Shown: positions 49,347-57,703 of the stretch, piece after piece
Layout: each line of letters starts with the position of its first letter
How positions within the stretch are numbered: position 1 is the stretch's first letter
Assembly: GCA_030537595.1 (NCBI GenBank)
Contig: JAUNVR010000006.1
Span: 27,808 to 91,807 of the forward strand
DNA length: 64,000 nt
Source of the DNA: Eubacteriales bacterium
GTDB taxonomy: Bacteria > Bacillota > Clostridia > Saccharofermentanales > DTU023
Reading direction: 5' to 3'
The notes under the pieces: model-generated
Told to the model about the DNA's origin: nothing
Databases searched by the model: none
What the model saw: the letters and a program-made list of their open reading frames with translations, nothing else
Program-made: the position numbers and the translations under genes

Positions 49347-49812
49347 CTGTTTCTATCTCAGCGATAAACTCTCTCAGTTGCCTCGCTAATTTCTTTGTCG
49401 CTTTGGGGCTCTGACCATCTGAAGAAACTGCGACTACGTGGGGCTCCTTCAGGATTAAAGCCGGGAAGTAAAAACTACAGTCTTCGCGACAGTCAGCGAT
49501 GCTTGCAGCTAGCTTTCGTTTACGACAGAGCTCGGCGATTTCTCTTTGTACTTTATGATCATTTGTACAAGCAATGACATAGTCCACATCATCTAAATCT
49601 TCCGGCCTGAACTTTCGCTCTCTCAATTCAGAAATAGAAGCCGCTTCACTTAGGCTGGCTTTAAGCTCCTGCGAAATCTCTAGGGCAACTATAATTAGCT
49701 TGAACTCAAAAGCAAGCAGAGCTTTAATTCGCCTGCTGGCAACCTCTCCCGCACCTACGACTAAGACAGTCTTTCCGCGAGAATCTAGATATATCGGAAA
49801 ATACCGTGGCAC
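49339..49812 (-). CDS. sirC: precorrin-2 dehydrogenase/siroheme synthase N-terminal domain
   Basis: NAD-dependent oxidation of precorrin-2 to sirohydrochlorin, with possible ferrochelatase activity. YFPIYLDSRGKTVLVVGAGEVASRRIK is the typical opening (key: LVVGAGxVAxRR), followed by ACTNDHKVQREIAELC and CSFYFPALI. Length 157 aa lacks the methyltransferase half of CysG, which here is the separate CobA domain. The start is probably the second GTG (49812), 6 bases after AAGGAGG; a GTG at 49815 is only 3 bases away. Confidence 0.88.
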   Translation of the reverse strand: MPRYFPIYLDSRGKTVLVVGAGEVASRRIKALLAFEFKLIIVALEISQELKASLSEAASISELRERKFRPEDLDDVDYVIACTNDHKVQREIAELCRKRKLAASIADCREDCSFYFPALILKEPHVVAVSSDGQSPKATKKLARQLREFIAEIETGE

Positions 49813-49845
49813 CACTGTCCTCCTTCAAATACCGAAGCAAGAAGA

Positions 49846-51210
49846 TTATAACATTTTCGCAGCACGAGCTAGGAGTAATTCGCGACGATTGCGTGCCGGA
49901 TCCTCCATCACAAAAGCCAGGAGCTCAGCTAAGCGCTCTCCAATTGCCGCCCCTCGATAACCCAGACTATACAAATCACTGCCCTTTATTGCTAGATGGG
50001 ATAGTTTATGAGGCCCAGATAAAAACTGCTTAATTAAACTCTCCTGAGCCTCGAGGAGGGCCAGCTTTTCAGCCCGCTTGTACTCAGACTGAGCCGCTAT
50101 ATCCCCACGCTTCAAATCAATTAGTAATGCTAAGGTCTCAGGCGACTCCGCACGGACTAAGCGCGCAATTTTGGCCGGCTTTTTACTCGTATAATCATGA
50201 AGGGCAATTGCCCGCAGGATCATCTTTCGTTCTTTTTTCGGAATAAATAACTGAGCTAAAATTTTCGCAGCCAATTCTGCCGACACAGCAGCATGGCCGT
50301 AAAAGTGAGCCACGCCATCTTGATCAATGCTTTTACATTTTACTTTGCCGAGATCATGGAGGAGGGCCGCCAAGCGAAAGCTCTGCGATTTTTTGAACTC
50401 CGCTAGCTTTACAGAATGTTCCCCGACATTATAAAGGTGCCAGGGACCTTCTTGCTGGCAGTCGAAAGTCGCGTCAAGATCGGGAAAAATCTCCTTTAAG
50501 ATTCCGAGCCGATGTAAGTCCATTATACCCCTCGGATTAGCTTCCAGGATCTGTAAAAACTCAGAGGCGATCCGCTCGCGACTAATCTTTCTGATTAATT
50601 TCGCTTGCTTTATAAGCGCAGCTTCACTTTGCTTTGCAAATCTAAAGCCCAAGCGATTGGCAAAACGCACAGCGCGCATCAATCTCAGCGGATCTTCTGC
50701 AAAACGCAGCTCGGGGTCGCCCACGGCACGAATAATGCCAGATCTTAAATCAGCCAATCCATGGTATGGATCGATCAATTCACCGGCCAAAGACAGGGCC
50801 ATGGCATTAATTGTGAAATCGCGTCGGCCCAGATCCTGCTCGAGAGAGCTTTCAAAGCGAACATAAGCTGGCCTTCGGCCATCCAGGTATGGGCCTTCAG
50901 AGCGAAAACTCGTCAGTTCGAAGCTTTCCCCAGCCAGACAAATACTGACTGTTCCATGAGCTATGCCTGTATCTAAAACTAGGTATTCCGGAAAGATCTG
51001 CTTGATTTCCTCGGGCCGCAAGGGACTTGCCAAATCAAAGTCATGAACAGGTAGCCCCAGCAAGATATCACGGACTGCTCCACCCACCAAGTATGCTTCA
51101 GCTGAAATAAATTCAGCCTCTCCCCTTGCTGCAATCGCCTCATTGAGGCGCTGCCAAACTAAGCTGAGAGAGGCTGGTAATTGCTGCTTAAATCTTAATA
51201 AGGGATCCAT
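49846..51210 (-). CDS. cca: CCA tRNA nucleotidyltransferase with HD domain
   Basis: Adds or repairs the 3' CCA of tRNAs (454 aa). Class II nucleotidyltransferase motifs: GGAVRDILLG, the metal pair in HDFDLA, RRDFTINAMAL, and the tRNA-binding PLRLMRAVRF. An HD phosphohydrolase domain with AALLHDLGK follows at about residue 285. No ribosome site precedes ATG 51210, while TACACT lies 6 bases upstream, suggesting a leaderless mRNA. The hem genes begin 31 bases after its stop. A poly(A) polymerase is the alternative from the same family. Confidence 0.92.
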   Translation of the reverse strand: MDPLLRFKQQLPASLSLVWQRLNEAIAARGEAEFISAEAYLVGGAVRDILLGLPVHDFDLASPLRPEEIKQIFPEYLVLDTGIAHGTVSICLAGESFELTSFRSEGPYLDGRRPAYVRFESSLEQDLGRRDFTINAMALSLAGELIDPYHGLADLRSGIIRAVGDPELRFAEDPLRLMRAVRFANRLGFRFAKQSEAALIKQAKLIRKISRERIASEFLQILEANPRGIMDLHRLGILKEIFPDLDATFDCQQEGPWHLYNVGEHSVKLAEFKKSQSFRLAALLHDLGKVKCKSIDQDGVAHFYGHAAVSAELAAKILAQLFIPKKERKMILRAIALHDYTSKKPAKIARLVRAESPETLALLIDLKRGDIAAQSEYKRAEKLALLEAQESLIKQFLSGPHKLSHLAIKGSDLYSLGYRGAAIGERLAELLAFVMEDPARNRRELLLARAAKML

Positions 51211-51254
51211 GAATAGAGTGTATCATGTGAGCCATTATCGATTCAGCTTTAAAG

Positions 51255-52673
51255 CTAATTTTCCTCTAATCGACTCTGAATATCTAAGTAAAATAAATCC
51301 TCCGGTGCTTCGAGCTGATTGAGCTCCTCAGTGATATCTAAAAAGCCCTCCGGAGCAATCAATTTTCCATTCTTGTACTTTGGTAAAAAGTTCATTTCAG
51401 AATCCCTGTAACGGTAGCCCACGTGAATCTTATCTTTATTCTTTTTCGGCAAGATGACTAGGACATCTTCCATCCCATGATCGAAATCATTCGCAGAAAA
51501 ATAGCCATCATAGTCCTGCACGAGATTAATGGTCGCATGAGCATAACGAGGGATTATCAAGATTGCCTGAGTACCCGTCACTAGGCTCTTGCCTTCATCG
51601 TCTGACCATTCTCTTTCGCTCAGTATATCCGGTCCGATGTAGTTGTCCATGCCCTTATATAGGGCATATAAAGGATCTGTAAACTTACTATCGCTAAAGT
51701 CCATAGTCCCTAAATCAGCAATCATTGCGTAAATCTCATCATCCTCTATATCGAGCCCGAATTCGTTAGCTACTTTGACAAAGAAGGGGTTCAATTCATC
51801 TTCTTTAAGACCCTTGTAATTATCCAGGGGCAGTGCCTTAAGGTAGAAACCAGCCCCGGCAGGAATAAACTGCTCATAGCTAAAGAATGGACGTCCCGAA
51901 GAGTCTAAAAATAAATTTACGCTACGTAGCTTATCTGTATCTGCATAGTCTGCCCAGAGTGAGTCGAAGCATTCACCAATTAATGAGCTCGTGATATTTA
52001 GCGGTTCAACGTCATCTGCTAAGCCATAGTTTAGAACCGTCATTTGATAATCTTTGATAATATTTTTCTCAATTACGCTCGGAAAACTTTCATCCAGATC
52101 GAGATATTCGAGGAAATCCTCATCACTCATCAGGTCCCCACTATCCAAGTCCAAATTGTACACAACAATCTTATTGTATGGACTTCCATCAATGATATCT
52201 AGATTAATCATCAGTGAAAGTACGTCCTCATTTTCATAGACAGAATAATTCACATTGAAATACTGTCTAAAACTCTCTACAGTTTCCTCATCGTCAAAGG
52301 TCCTAGCAATCTCTTTGGCCAGGAGGTCAATTTCATAATTTGCAAATTCAGCACCAGCCCCTTTGAGCTCAAAGTATGGCAAGTGAATGTCTTCGGCTCT
52401 GTAAAATTCAGAAAATGCGCCCTCGAGCTCGGTATTCTCAACATAGTCTAAAAAGTCCAAGTCCTTAACTTTATCAGTTTTGAATGAACCGAAGCTTGCG
52501 GAATTTCCTTTATTCTTAGCTTCTACAGGAGCTAGTGAAATCAAGCCAGAAAGCAATATCAGACTTAGGAAGAGGCTTAATTTTGCTTGAAGCCCTCTGC
52601 TCCCGCCTCTAAAAGCTGCAGATTTAGGCTGAGAATTTTCCTTAACTAAAGTTTTTTCTCTCTCTTTTTTCAT
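51255..52673 (-). CDS. secreted acidic protein, single DUF3298-like module (family member 3)
   Basis: Unrecognised, 472 aa. A basic N-region and a hydrophobic segment (about 30-50, with VEAKN as a likely cleavage region) indicate secretion. It contains one copy of the module found twice in the genes at 34148-36799 and 41426-44374: LPYFELKGAGAEF (98-110), VLSLMINLD, VYNLDLDSGDLMSDEDFL (171-188), and LIIPRYAHATINL (372-384). It is highly acidic after the signal. GAGGTGACTT precedes ATG 52673. The gene lies between cca and a cold-shock gene with no obvious functional link; it may show the ancestral, unduplicated form. Function unknown. Confidence 0.75.
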   Translation of the reverse strand: MKKEREKTLVKENSQPKSAAFRGGSRGLQAKLSLFLSLILLSGLISLAPVEAKNKGNSASFGSFKTDKVKDLDFLDYVENTELEGAFSEFYRAEDIHLPYFELKGAGAEFANYEIDLLAKEIARTFDDEETVESFRQYFNVNYSVYENEDVLSLMINLDIIDGSPYNKIVVYNLDLDSGDLMSDEDFLEYLDLDESFPSVIEKNIIKDYQMTVLNYGLADDVEPLNITSSLIGECFDSLWADYADTDKLRSVNLFLDSSGRPFFSYEQFIPAGAGFYLKALPLDNYKGLKEDELNPFFVKVANEFGLDIEDDEIYAMIADLGTMDFSDSKFTDPLYALYKGMDNYIGPDILSEREWSDDEGKSLVTGTQAILIIPRYAHATINLVQDYDGYFSANDFDHGMEDVLVILPKKNKDKIHVGYRYRDSEMNFLPKYKNGKLIAPEGFLDITEELNQLEAPEDLFYLDIQSRLEEN

Positions 52674-52887
52674 AAGTCACCTCTTAATCTAAATTCTAAA
52701 AAACTAGGATTAAAGCTTGAAAGCAAGCTATATGCTTATTTTAAATAATTTAATTAATTTGAGACTATCTCTAAAGACTAATTTTTAGCTAATTTAAGTT
52801 TAAGTAAAGGGCCAAATTGAAGCTTTTCCAGCTCTACTTGTAATCCTCTTCAAGCTCAGCTTGAGCAGAGATAAATAAGCAAAATAA

Positions 52888-52909
52888 AAGCCACCCGCTT
52901 GGGTGGCTT
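52888..52909 (-). terminator. intrinsic terminator of the cold-shock gene
   Basis: Stem AGCCACCC (52889-52896) / GGGTGGCT (52901-52908), loop GCTT; on the minus strand it is followed by TTTTATTTT. Confidence 0.9.
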
Positions 52910-52933
52910 CTTAATTTTTATCGCTTTTTACTA

Positions 52934-53146
52934 TTAAGCAACTGTGACGTTGACTGCACGCAGTCTGCTGCTGTCCTTTGGATCAGTTTCGGTTTCATAA
53001 GTAACCTTCTGGCCTTCGGTCAAGCTCTTAAAGCCGTCTCCATTGATTGCTGAGAAATGTACAAATACATCTTCTCCGCCATTATCATCTGCAATGAAGC
53101 CGAAGCCCTTGCTCTCATTAAACCATTTTACAGTACCGCTATTCAT
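52934..53146 (-). CDS. csp: cold-shock protein (CSD family)
   Basis: Single-stranded nucleic-acid-binding protein of 70 aa: [18 protein letters not shown] opens the domain with RNP1 (KGFGFI), and DVFVHFSAI holds RNP2. ATG 53146 is preceded by AGGAGGT at 6 bases. The reading frame continues upstream to 53251 but is not conserved. About 160 bases separate it from pdxR, enough for a structured cold-shock leader. Acts as an RNA chaperone in the cytoplasm. Confidence 0.95.
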   Translation of the reverse strand: MNSGTVKWFNESKGFGFIADDNGGEDVFVHFSAINGDGFKSLTEGQKVTYETETDPKDSSRLRAVNVTVA

Positions 53147-53305
53147 CTCAGTACCTCCTACAAATTTGTTATTCAAAACTGTCCAAAGAAAAACCGGCGA
53201 TTCCGAGTCGAAATGGAAGTGACTCACAACCGACGGAGATTTAATAAACATATTTAGAATACAAGTTAACTATACAGCAAGGCTAGCAAGATAGCAAGAA
53301 AAAGT

Positions 53306-54715
53306 TTAGATTTCTCTTAGCAGCTTGATTAGAGCCTGACTTGCAGCCTCTAGCTCCGCTAGGTCTATCTGAGCATAGCCTAGGATCAGCCGCTCACCGA
53401 GCTCTGCCTGAATACTGTAATCACTCATTGGATAGCAAATAATCCCCGCTTGAGCGGCCTTTTCTGCAAAATGATCTGCCCTAGCCCGCTTTAAGCGTAA
53501 GACTAGATGGAGACCTGCATCAGCTCCCTCAATTGCGCAATAGTCCTTTGCTTTACTCAGTTCTTGGACCAGGACTTCGCGCTTTTTCTTATAGAGCAGG
53601 CGCATTCTATTTAAGTGCCGACTAAACTCGCCTGATGCAATAAGCTCTGCCATCACAAGCTGGGTCAAAACTGGGACAGGACAGGGGAACAAGACCTGCT
53701 TATTCTGATAAGCATGGATCAGGGATTTTGGCAAAACCAGATAACTTACACGCATCGCGGGAGAAAAGCTCTTTGAAAAGCTTCCAAGGTAAATCACCTT
53801 ATCCTTTTGGTCCATGCTTTTTAGTGGTGGTATCGGGCGTGTCGCATACTTAAATTCAGAGTCATAGTCGTCTTCAATTAAATAACGCCCACTCTCTTCA
53901 GCCCACTGTAACAATTCTGTCCGCCGATTGACCGGATAGATTAAGGCGGTCGGAAATTGATGTGAAGGCGTGACAGCAAGAATTGTCGCCTGGCTCTTTT
54001 CTAGGTCAGACAAACAAACTCCAGATTGATCTAAGCTCAGGCATTTATATCTTCGTTTTCTTTGTTTTAGGGCTTCTGCAATTCTCGGAAAGCCAGGATC
54101 TTCAATCGCATAAAGTGCATCCTCGGGTAAAATTTCAAAGAGTAGATTCATTAGATAATCTGTTCCCGAGCCCAGGATAATCTGCTCGGGCTCCGCCTTG
54201 AAGCCGCGTGCTCTAAAAAGATAGTGGGACAGTTCAAGGCGCAGTTTTTCGTGGCCTTGCTCATGCGGCATTCGGCTGAGCTCAAGCTGTGATTCCCCGA
54301 TAACCTTGCGATATGCGCGCTGCAATTCTTTCAAGGGCAAGGCTTTTGGATCGACACCACCATAGGCAAAGTCATAAAGGATCTTGCTTGACTCTTTTTC
54401 GCCCTGGGCCGGAGGGCTCAGAGAAGTAGTTTCTACTGGACGATAGAGTAAGGATAATTCTTCGACATAGTATCCACTTCGTTCCAGCGCCTTCACATAA
54501 CCTTCGTCAACTAAGTGCTGGTAGGCTCGAATCACCGTATTTTGCGAGATTTTTAAATCGTCAGCTAGGCGGCGTTTCGAAGGGAGGCGTTCCCCTGCTT
54601 TAATATCTCCGGCTAAAATACCTTCCCTAAGATGCAAGTAGAGCTGCATATAAAGCGGCTCATCTTGATATTTCAGTGGTAAGGTGTGTAATTCCAATTC
54701 CTGATGCTCCGTCAT
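53306..54715 (-). CDS. pdxR: MocR-type GntR/aminotransferase regulator, PdxR-like
   Basis: An N-terminal GntR winged helix-turn-helix (about residues 16-80, LPSKRRLADDLKISQNTVIRAYQHL) is fused to a fold-type-I aminotransferase-like domain (469 aa). The PLP-lysine region is LGSFSKSFSPAMRVSYL. It is divergent from pdxS, the arrangement of PdxR regulators that sense PLP and control its synthesis. The start has only a weak ribosome site. The exact effector is inferred from context. Confidence 0.9.
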   Translation of the reverse strand: MTEHQELELHTLPLKYQDEPLYMQLYLHLREGILAGDIKAGERLPSKRRLADDLKISQNTVIRAYQHLVDEGYVKALERSGYYVEELSLLYRPVETTSLSPPAQGEKESSKILYDFAYGGVDPKALPLKELQRAYRKVIGESQLELSRMPHEQGHEKLRLELSHYLFRARGFKAEPEQIILGSGTDYLMNLLFEILPEDALYAIEDPGFPRIAEALKQRKRRYKCLSLDQSGVCLSDLEKSQATILAVTPSHQFPTALIYPVNRRTELLQWAEESGRYLIEDDYDSEFKYATRPIPPLKSMDQKDKVIYLGSFSKSFSPAMRVSYLVLPKSLIHAYQNKQVLFPCPVPVLTQLVMAELIASGEFSRHLNRMRLLYKKKREVLVQELSKAKDYCAIEGADAGLHLVLRLKRARADHFAEKAAQAGIICYPMSDYSIQAELGERLILGYAQIDLAELEAASQALIKLLREI

Positions 54716-54879
54716 TTATTCTGGTACCTATTAAAAAGCACATTTTGACTCTACACGAAGTATCAGATTTTGGCTAGAGTATTATCTAGAAGCCTTAAGT
54801 TAAGCAAGGATCTGCCCAATAAGCTTCAGGAATAAGTCAGGATTAGGACTATAAAAAGCAAGATTCCAAGGAGGATTAT
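54716..54879. promoter_or_regulatory. pdxR-pdxS divergent control region
   Basis: A 164-base gap between divergent genes. AAAAAGCA occurs at 54733-54740 and again at 54853-54860, and TATAAA (54850-54855) lies at a -10 position for pdxS with no good -35, as expected for an activator-dependent promoter. AAGGAGG precedes pdxS. The repeats as PdxR sites are a guess. Confidence 0.4.
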
Positions 54880-55740
54880 ATGAGCTTTGATAAAAAAATT
54901 GCCGAGAAATTAAAAGGCAGCGTAATTATGGATGTCGTCAATGTCGAGCAGGCAAAGATCGCCGAAGCTGCTGGAGCCTGTGCCGTAATGGCATTAGAAA
55001 GAGTTCCCGCAGATATTAGAGCTGCAGGTGGGGTCTCGAGGATGAGCGATCCCAAAATGATTAAAGAAATCAAATCAGCAGTGTCTATTCCAGTGATGGC
55101 CAAGGTTAGAATTGGTCACTTTGTAGAAGCTCAGATTCTTCAAGCCATCGGCGTAGATTGTGTCGATGAAAGCGAGGTCCTCTCACCTGCCGACGAAATC
55201 TACCATATCAATAAGCAAGACTTTGATGTCCCCTTCGTTTGTGGTGCTCGAAACCTCGGCGAAGCTCTAAGAAGAATTGCTGAAGGTGCCGTCATGATTA
55301 GAACCAAGGGCGAACCTGGAACGGGCGATGTCGTCCAAGCAGTTACTCACTTACGACAGATTAACGGCGAGATTATGCTCGTGAAGAGCCTGCGTAAGGA
55401 TGAACTTTCTGTGATGGCCAGGGATTTACAGGTGCCGATCGAATTATTGAAATACGTACACGAGGAGGGCAAACTCCCAGTCGTAAACTTCTCAGCCGGC
55501 GGTGTAGCTACACCAGCAGACGCCGCTTTGATGATGCAATTAGGTGCTGAGGGTGTTTTTGTAGGCTCCGGCATCTTCAAGTCAGGCGATCCTGAAAAGC
55601 GTGCCAAAGCGATCGTTGAAGCTGTTAAAAACTACGATAAGCCTGAAGTCTTAGCTAAAGTAAGTGAGGATCTCGGTGAAGCCATGGTTGGTCTGAATGA
55701 GGATGAGGTAGAAATTATTATGAGTCAGCGCGGGATTTAA
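54880..55740 (+). CDS. pdxS: pyridoxal 5'-phosphate synthase subunit PdxS
   Basis: Synthase subunit (286 aa) of the DXP-independent route, making PLP from ribose 5-phosphate, glyceraldehyde 3-phosphate and ammonia from Pdx[52 protein letters not shown] (catalytic Lys) and [19 protein letters not shown] are near-perfect family blocks. AAGGAGG lies 6 bases before ATG 54880. Unusually, the glutaminase gene pdxT does not follow; a terminator and a convergent cyclophilin gene come next. Confidence 0.98.
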   Translation: MSFDKKIAEKLKGSVIMDVVNVEQAKIAEAAGACAVMALERVPADIRAAGGVSRMSDPKMIKEIKSAVSIPVMAKVRIGHFVEAQILQAIGVDCVDESEVLSPADEIYHINKQDFDVPFVCGARNLGEALRRIAEGAVMIRTKGEPGTGDVVQAVTHLRQINGEIMLVKSLRKDELSVMARDLQVPIELLKYVHEEGKLPVVNFSAGGVATPADAALMMQLGAEGVFVGSGIFKSGDPEKRAKAIVEAVKNYDKPEVLAKVSEDLGEAMVGLNEDEVEIIMSQRGI

Positions 55741-55774
55741 ATATTGCCGCTTAAATTTTCATTAAATCTAATTT

Positions 55775-55809
55775 AAAAGGCCAGTTCATTTTATCAGAAC
55801 TGGCCTTTT
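55775..55809. terminator. bidirectional terminator between pdxS and the cyclophilin gene
   Basis: 13-bp perfect stem, AAAAGGCCAGTTC (55775-55787) / GAACTGGCCTTTT (55797-55809). Confidence 0.88.
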
Positions 55810-55842
55810 GCTTAATCTTTAATCTGCTTAGTCGAATACAGT

Positions 55843-56532
55843 CTACTGAATCGGCTTGACAAAGTAGAGCTCTGTCATCACAGGAGGCTCATCTGGCCTG
55901 TCTTGTGCATTCTTAGCTAGTTTGGCAATCCGATCAACTTCCTCCAGACCCTCACGGACCTCACCAAAGGCGGCATAATCGCCGTCGAGGAAGAAGCTAT
56001 CTGCCTGACAAATGAAGAACTGGGAGCTTGCTGAATTAGGATCCTGGGAGCGAGCCATGGATAAGACCCCTCTGGCATGCTGCAAATCATTTTCCACACC
56101 ATTTGAAGCGAACTCGCCCTTAATCTTATTTTCTGCTCCACCCATTCCAGTACCTTCAGGATCTCCACCTTGAATCATGAAGCCATCAATTACTCTATGG
56201 AAGATTAGTCCGTCATAGAATTTTTCTGCAACTAGGTTCTGAAAATTCTCGACTGTGATCGGGGCTTTCTCAGGATACAATTCAAGCACAATTGAGGCGC
56301 CACTATCCATGACAATTCTTACGAAATTGCTCACATCTTCGCTGCGCTCAAAAGCTGAATCTGAAGCTAAAGCCTCTTCCTCTGCGGGGCTTTCCTGTTC
56401 AGCCTGAGTACTAGCTTCCTGCTCTGGCTTTGCCTTACAGGCTGAAGTCATGATTAAAGCAAAAAGCATGAGTAAAAGTAAAGGTATGACCTTCGCTCTA
56501 CGCGTAAATTTAATACTTAAGTTCATGTCCAT
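55843..56532 (-). CDS. cyclophilin-type peptidyl-prolyl isomerase lipoprotein
   Basis: Signal sequence with a likely lipobox (IMTSAC, Cys at about residue 32), then a Ser/Glu/Ala-rich spacer to about residue 60, then a cyclophilin domain: LYPEKAPITVENF, FHRVIDGFMIQGGDP (catalytic Arg), ARSQDPNSASSQFFI. It probably folds exported proteins at the outer face of the membrane. ATG 56532 is preceded by GAGAGGAAGA. Stands alone, with terminators on both sides. Confidence 0.92.
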   Translation of the reverse strand: MDMNLSIKFTRRAKVIPLLLLMLFALIMTSACKAKPEQEASTQAEQESPAEEEALASDSAFERSEDVSNFVRIVMDSGASIVLELYPEKAPITVENFQNLVAEKFYDGLIFHRVIDGFMIQGGDPEGTGMGGAENKIKGEFASNGVENDLQHARGVLSMARSQDPNSASSQFFICQADSFFLDGDYAAFGEVREGLEEVDRIAKLAKNAQDRPDEPPVMTELYFVKPIQ

Positions 56533-56640
56533 TCTTCCTCTCGTTAAAAAAGAATCTAAATTATGTAATCGAAGGCATTATAGCAAAGCTGGAGTAAATT
56601 CGCAGATTCCCTCTCGAGCTTAATTCCTTTTACTCAAAGA

Positions 56641-56666
56641 AAATGCCCGGCAGAAGCCGGGCATTT
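56641..56666 (-). terminator. terminator of the choloylglycine-hydrolase operon
   Basis: 11-bp perfect stem, AAATGCCCGGC / GCCGGGCATTT with loop AGAA, followed on the minus strand by TTCTTTG. It lies 23 bases after the stop at 56690. Confidence 0.82.
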
Positions 56667-56689
56667 ATTGCTAGGATTAATCTTTAAAG

Positions 56690-57703
56690 CTAATTCAGAT
56701 AATTAAACGCTTCTTCACAAGGTAATTCAAAGGCAGAAAGTTCAGTACTATCTAAATCAGTAGAGTGAAGTTCGACACAGTTGATTTGGTGATTATCGTA
56801 AGTCTTAAAATAATAGCTCGCAGTCTTCGTGTTAATACATGAACTATATGTGGTGATATCATTTAAGCCCTCAGCAGTAACTACAGAGCCCCGTGCCATT
56901 TTAACTGAATCTAAAAGATGGAAAAACTGGCTAACACTGGATTTTTCATCACTATCACAAACTGAATTTAGCTTGTGGTAGCACGCTCTCACAAAACGCG
57001 AGGTCGGTGAAGCATCCCCGGGTAAACCAAAGGCGCCTAAACCCTGGCCAAAAGGCTTGACCTGATGTTGCTGACTGAAGCTCTCACTGGGATTAGCCGG
57101 GCGCAGATTCAAATAATGCTGTAAATTTTGAATCTGGAATGGAAATGGCGGATTATTGGTCAAAATACCGTAGGGATTCTCGTGGATATGCATGCCATCA
57201 ACCATCGCTTCAATGACATAGCATGCTTCACTGTCCGCAACAATATAGTGTAAGGGGGCAACTGGCAGCTGCTGATTAAATGGCTCATTGATTAAATTCA
57301 CAGTTTCCAATAACTCACGCGCCTGTGCAGCTGTCTTACAAGTTCCCACTACAAAGGGAATTAACTCATAGGGTGCGAGGTTAACTTTACCCTCAAGCCG
57401 CTCCCCATAGTGAGCGTTACCGGGGAAATAAAGGCTCGCCATGGCTAAGCCAGCCTCATTGCATGCATCTGCGTAAAGGGGGTAATTATCAGTGATATTA
57501 CCCATCCCGATCATCGCTAAAAAGCCCTCATTTTGCGCTGTGTTTTTCTCCAATAAGGCTAGAGCCTCATTTTGCTCTACAGCTTTCCACTGCCAATTGT
57601 ACTTACGCGGAGTCACCAGGACTTTTTCTTGGAAGGAATATTCCAAATCTAAATTGCGGCCGAAATAAAAATCACCACTTTGTAATGTTATTGCCGTGCA
57701 CAT
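56690..57703 (-). CDS. choloylglycine hydrolase family protein (linear amide C-N hydrolase)
   Basis: N-terminal-nucleophile hydrolase of the bile-salt hydrolase/penicillin V acylase family (337 aa). Cys2 becomes the nucleophile after Met removal; RNLDLEY (Arg about 16, Asp about 19), ACNEAGL, LTNNPPF (Asn about 172) and SRFVRACYH supply the other conserved residues. No signal peptide is present, as in most cytoplasmic BSHs. It overlaps the MATE gene by 16 bases and has GAGG upstream. Bile salts, penicillin V or acyl-homoserine lactones are all possible substrates; sequence alone does not decide. Confidence 0.88.
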   Translation of the reverse strand: MCTAITLQSGDFYFGRNLDLEYSFQEKVLVTPRKYNWQWKAVEQNEALALLEKNTAQNEGFLAMIGMGNITDNYPLYADACNEAGLAMASLYFPGNAHYGERLEGKVNLAPYELIPFVVGTCKTAAQARELLETVNLINEPFNQQLPVAPLHYIVADSEACYVIEAMVDGMHIHENPYGILTNNPPFPFQIQNLQHYLNLRPANPSESFSQQHQVKPFGQGLGAFGLPGDASPTSRFVRACYHKLNSVCDSDEKSSVSQFFHLLDSVKMARGSVVTAEGLNDITTYSSCINTKTASYYFKTYDNHQINCVELHSTDLDSTELSAFELPCEEAFNYLN

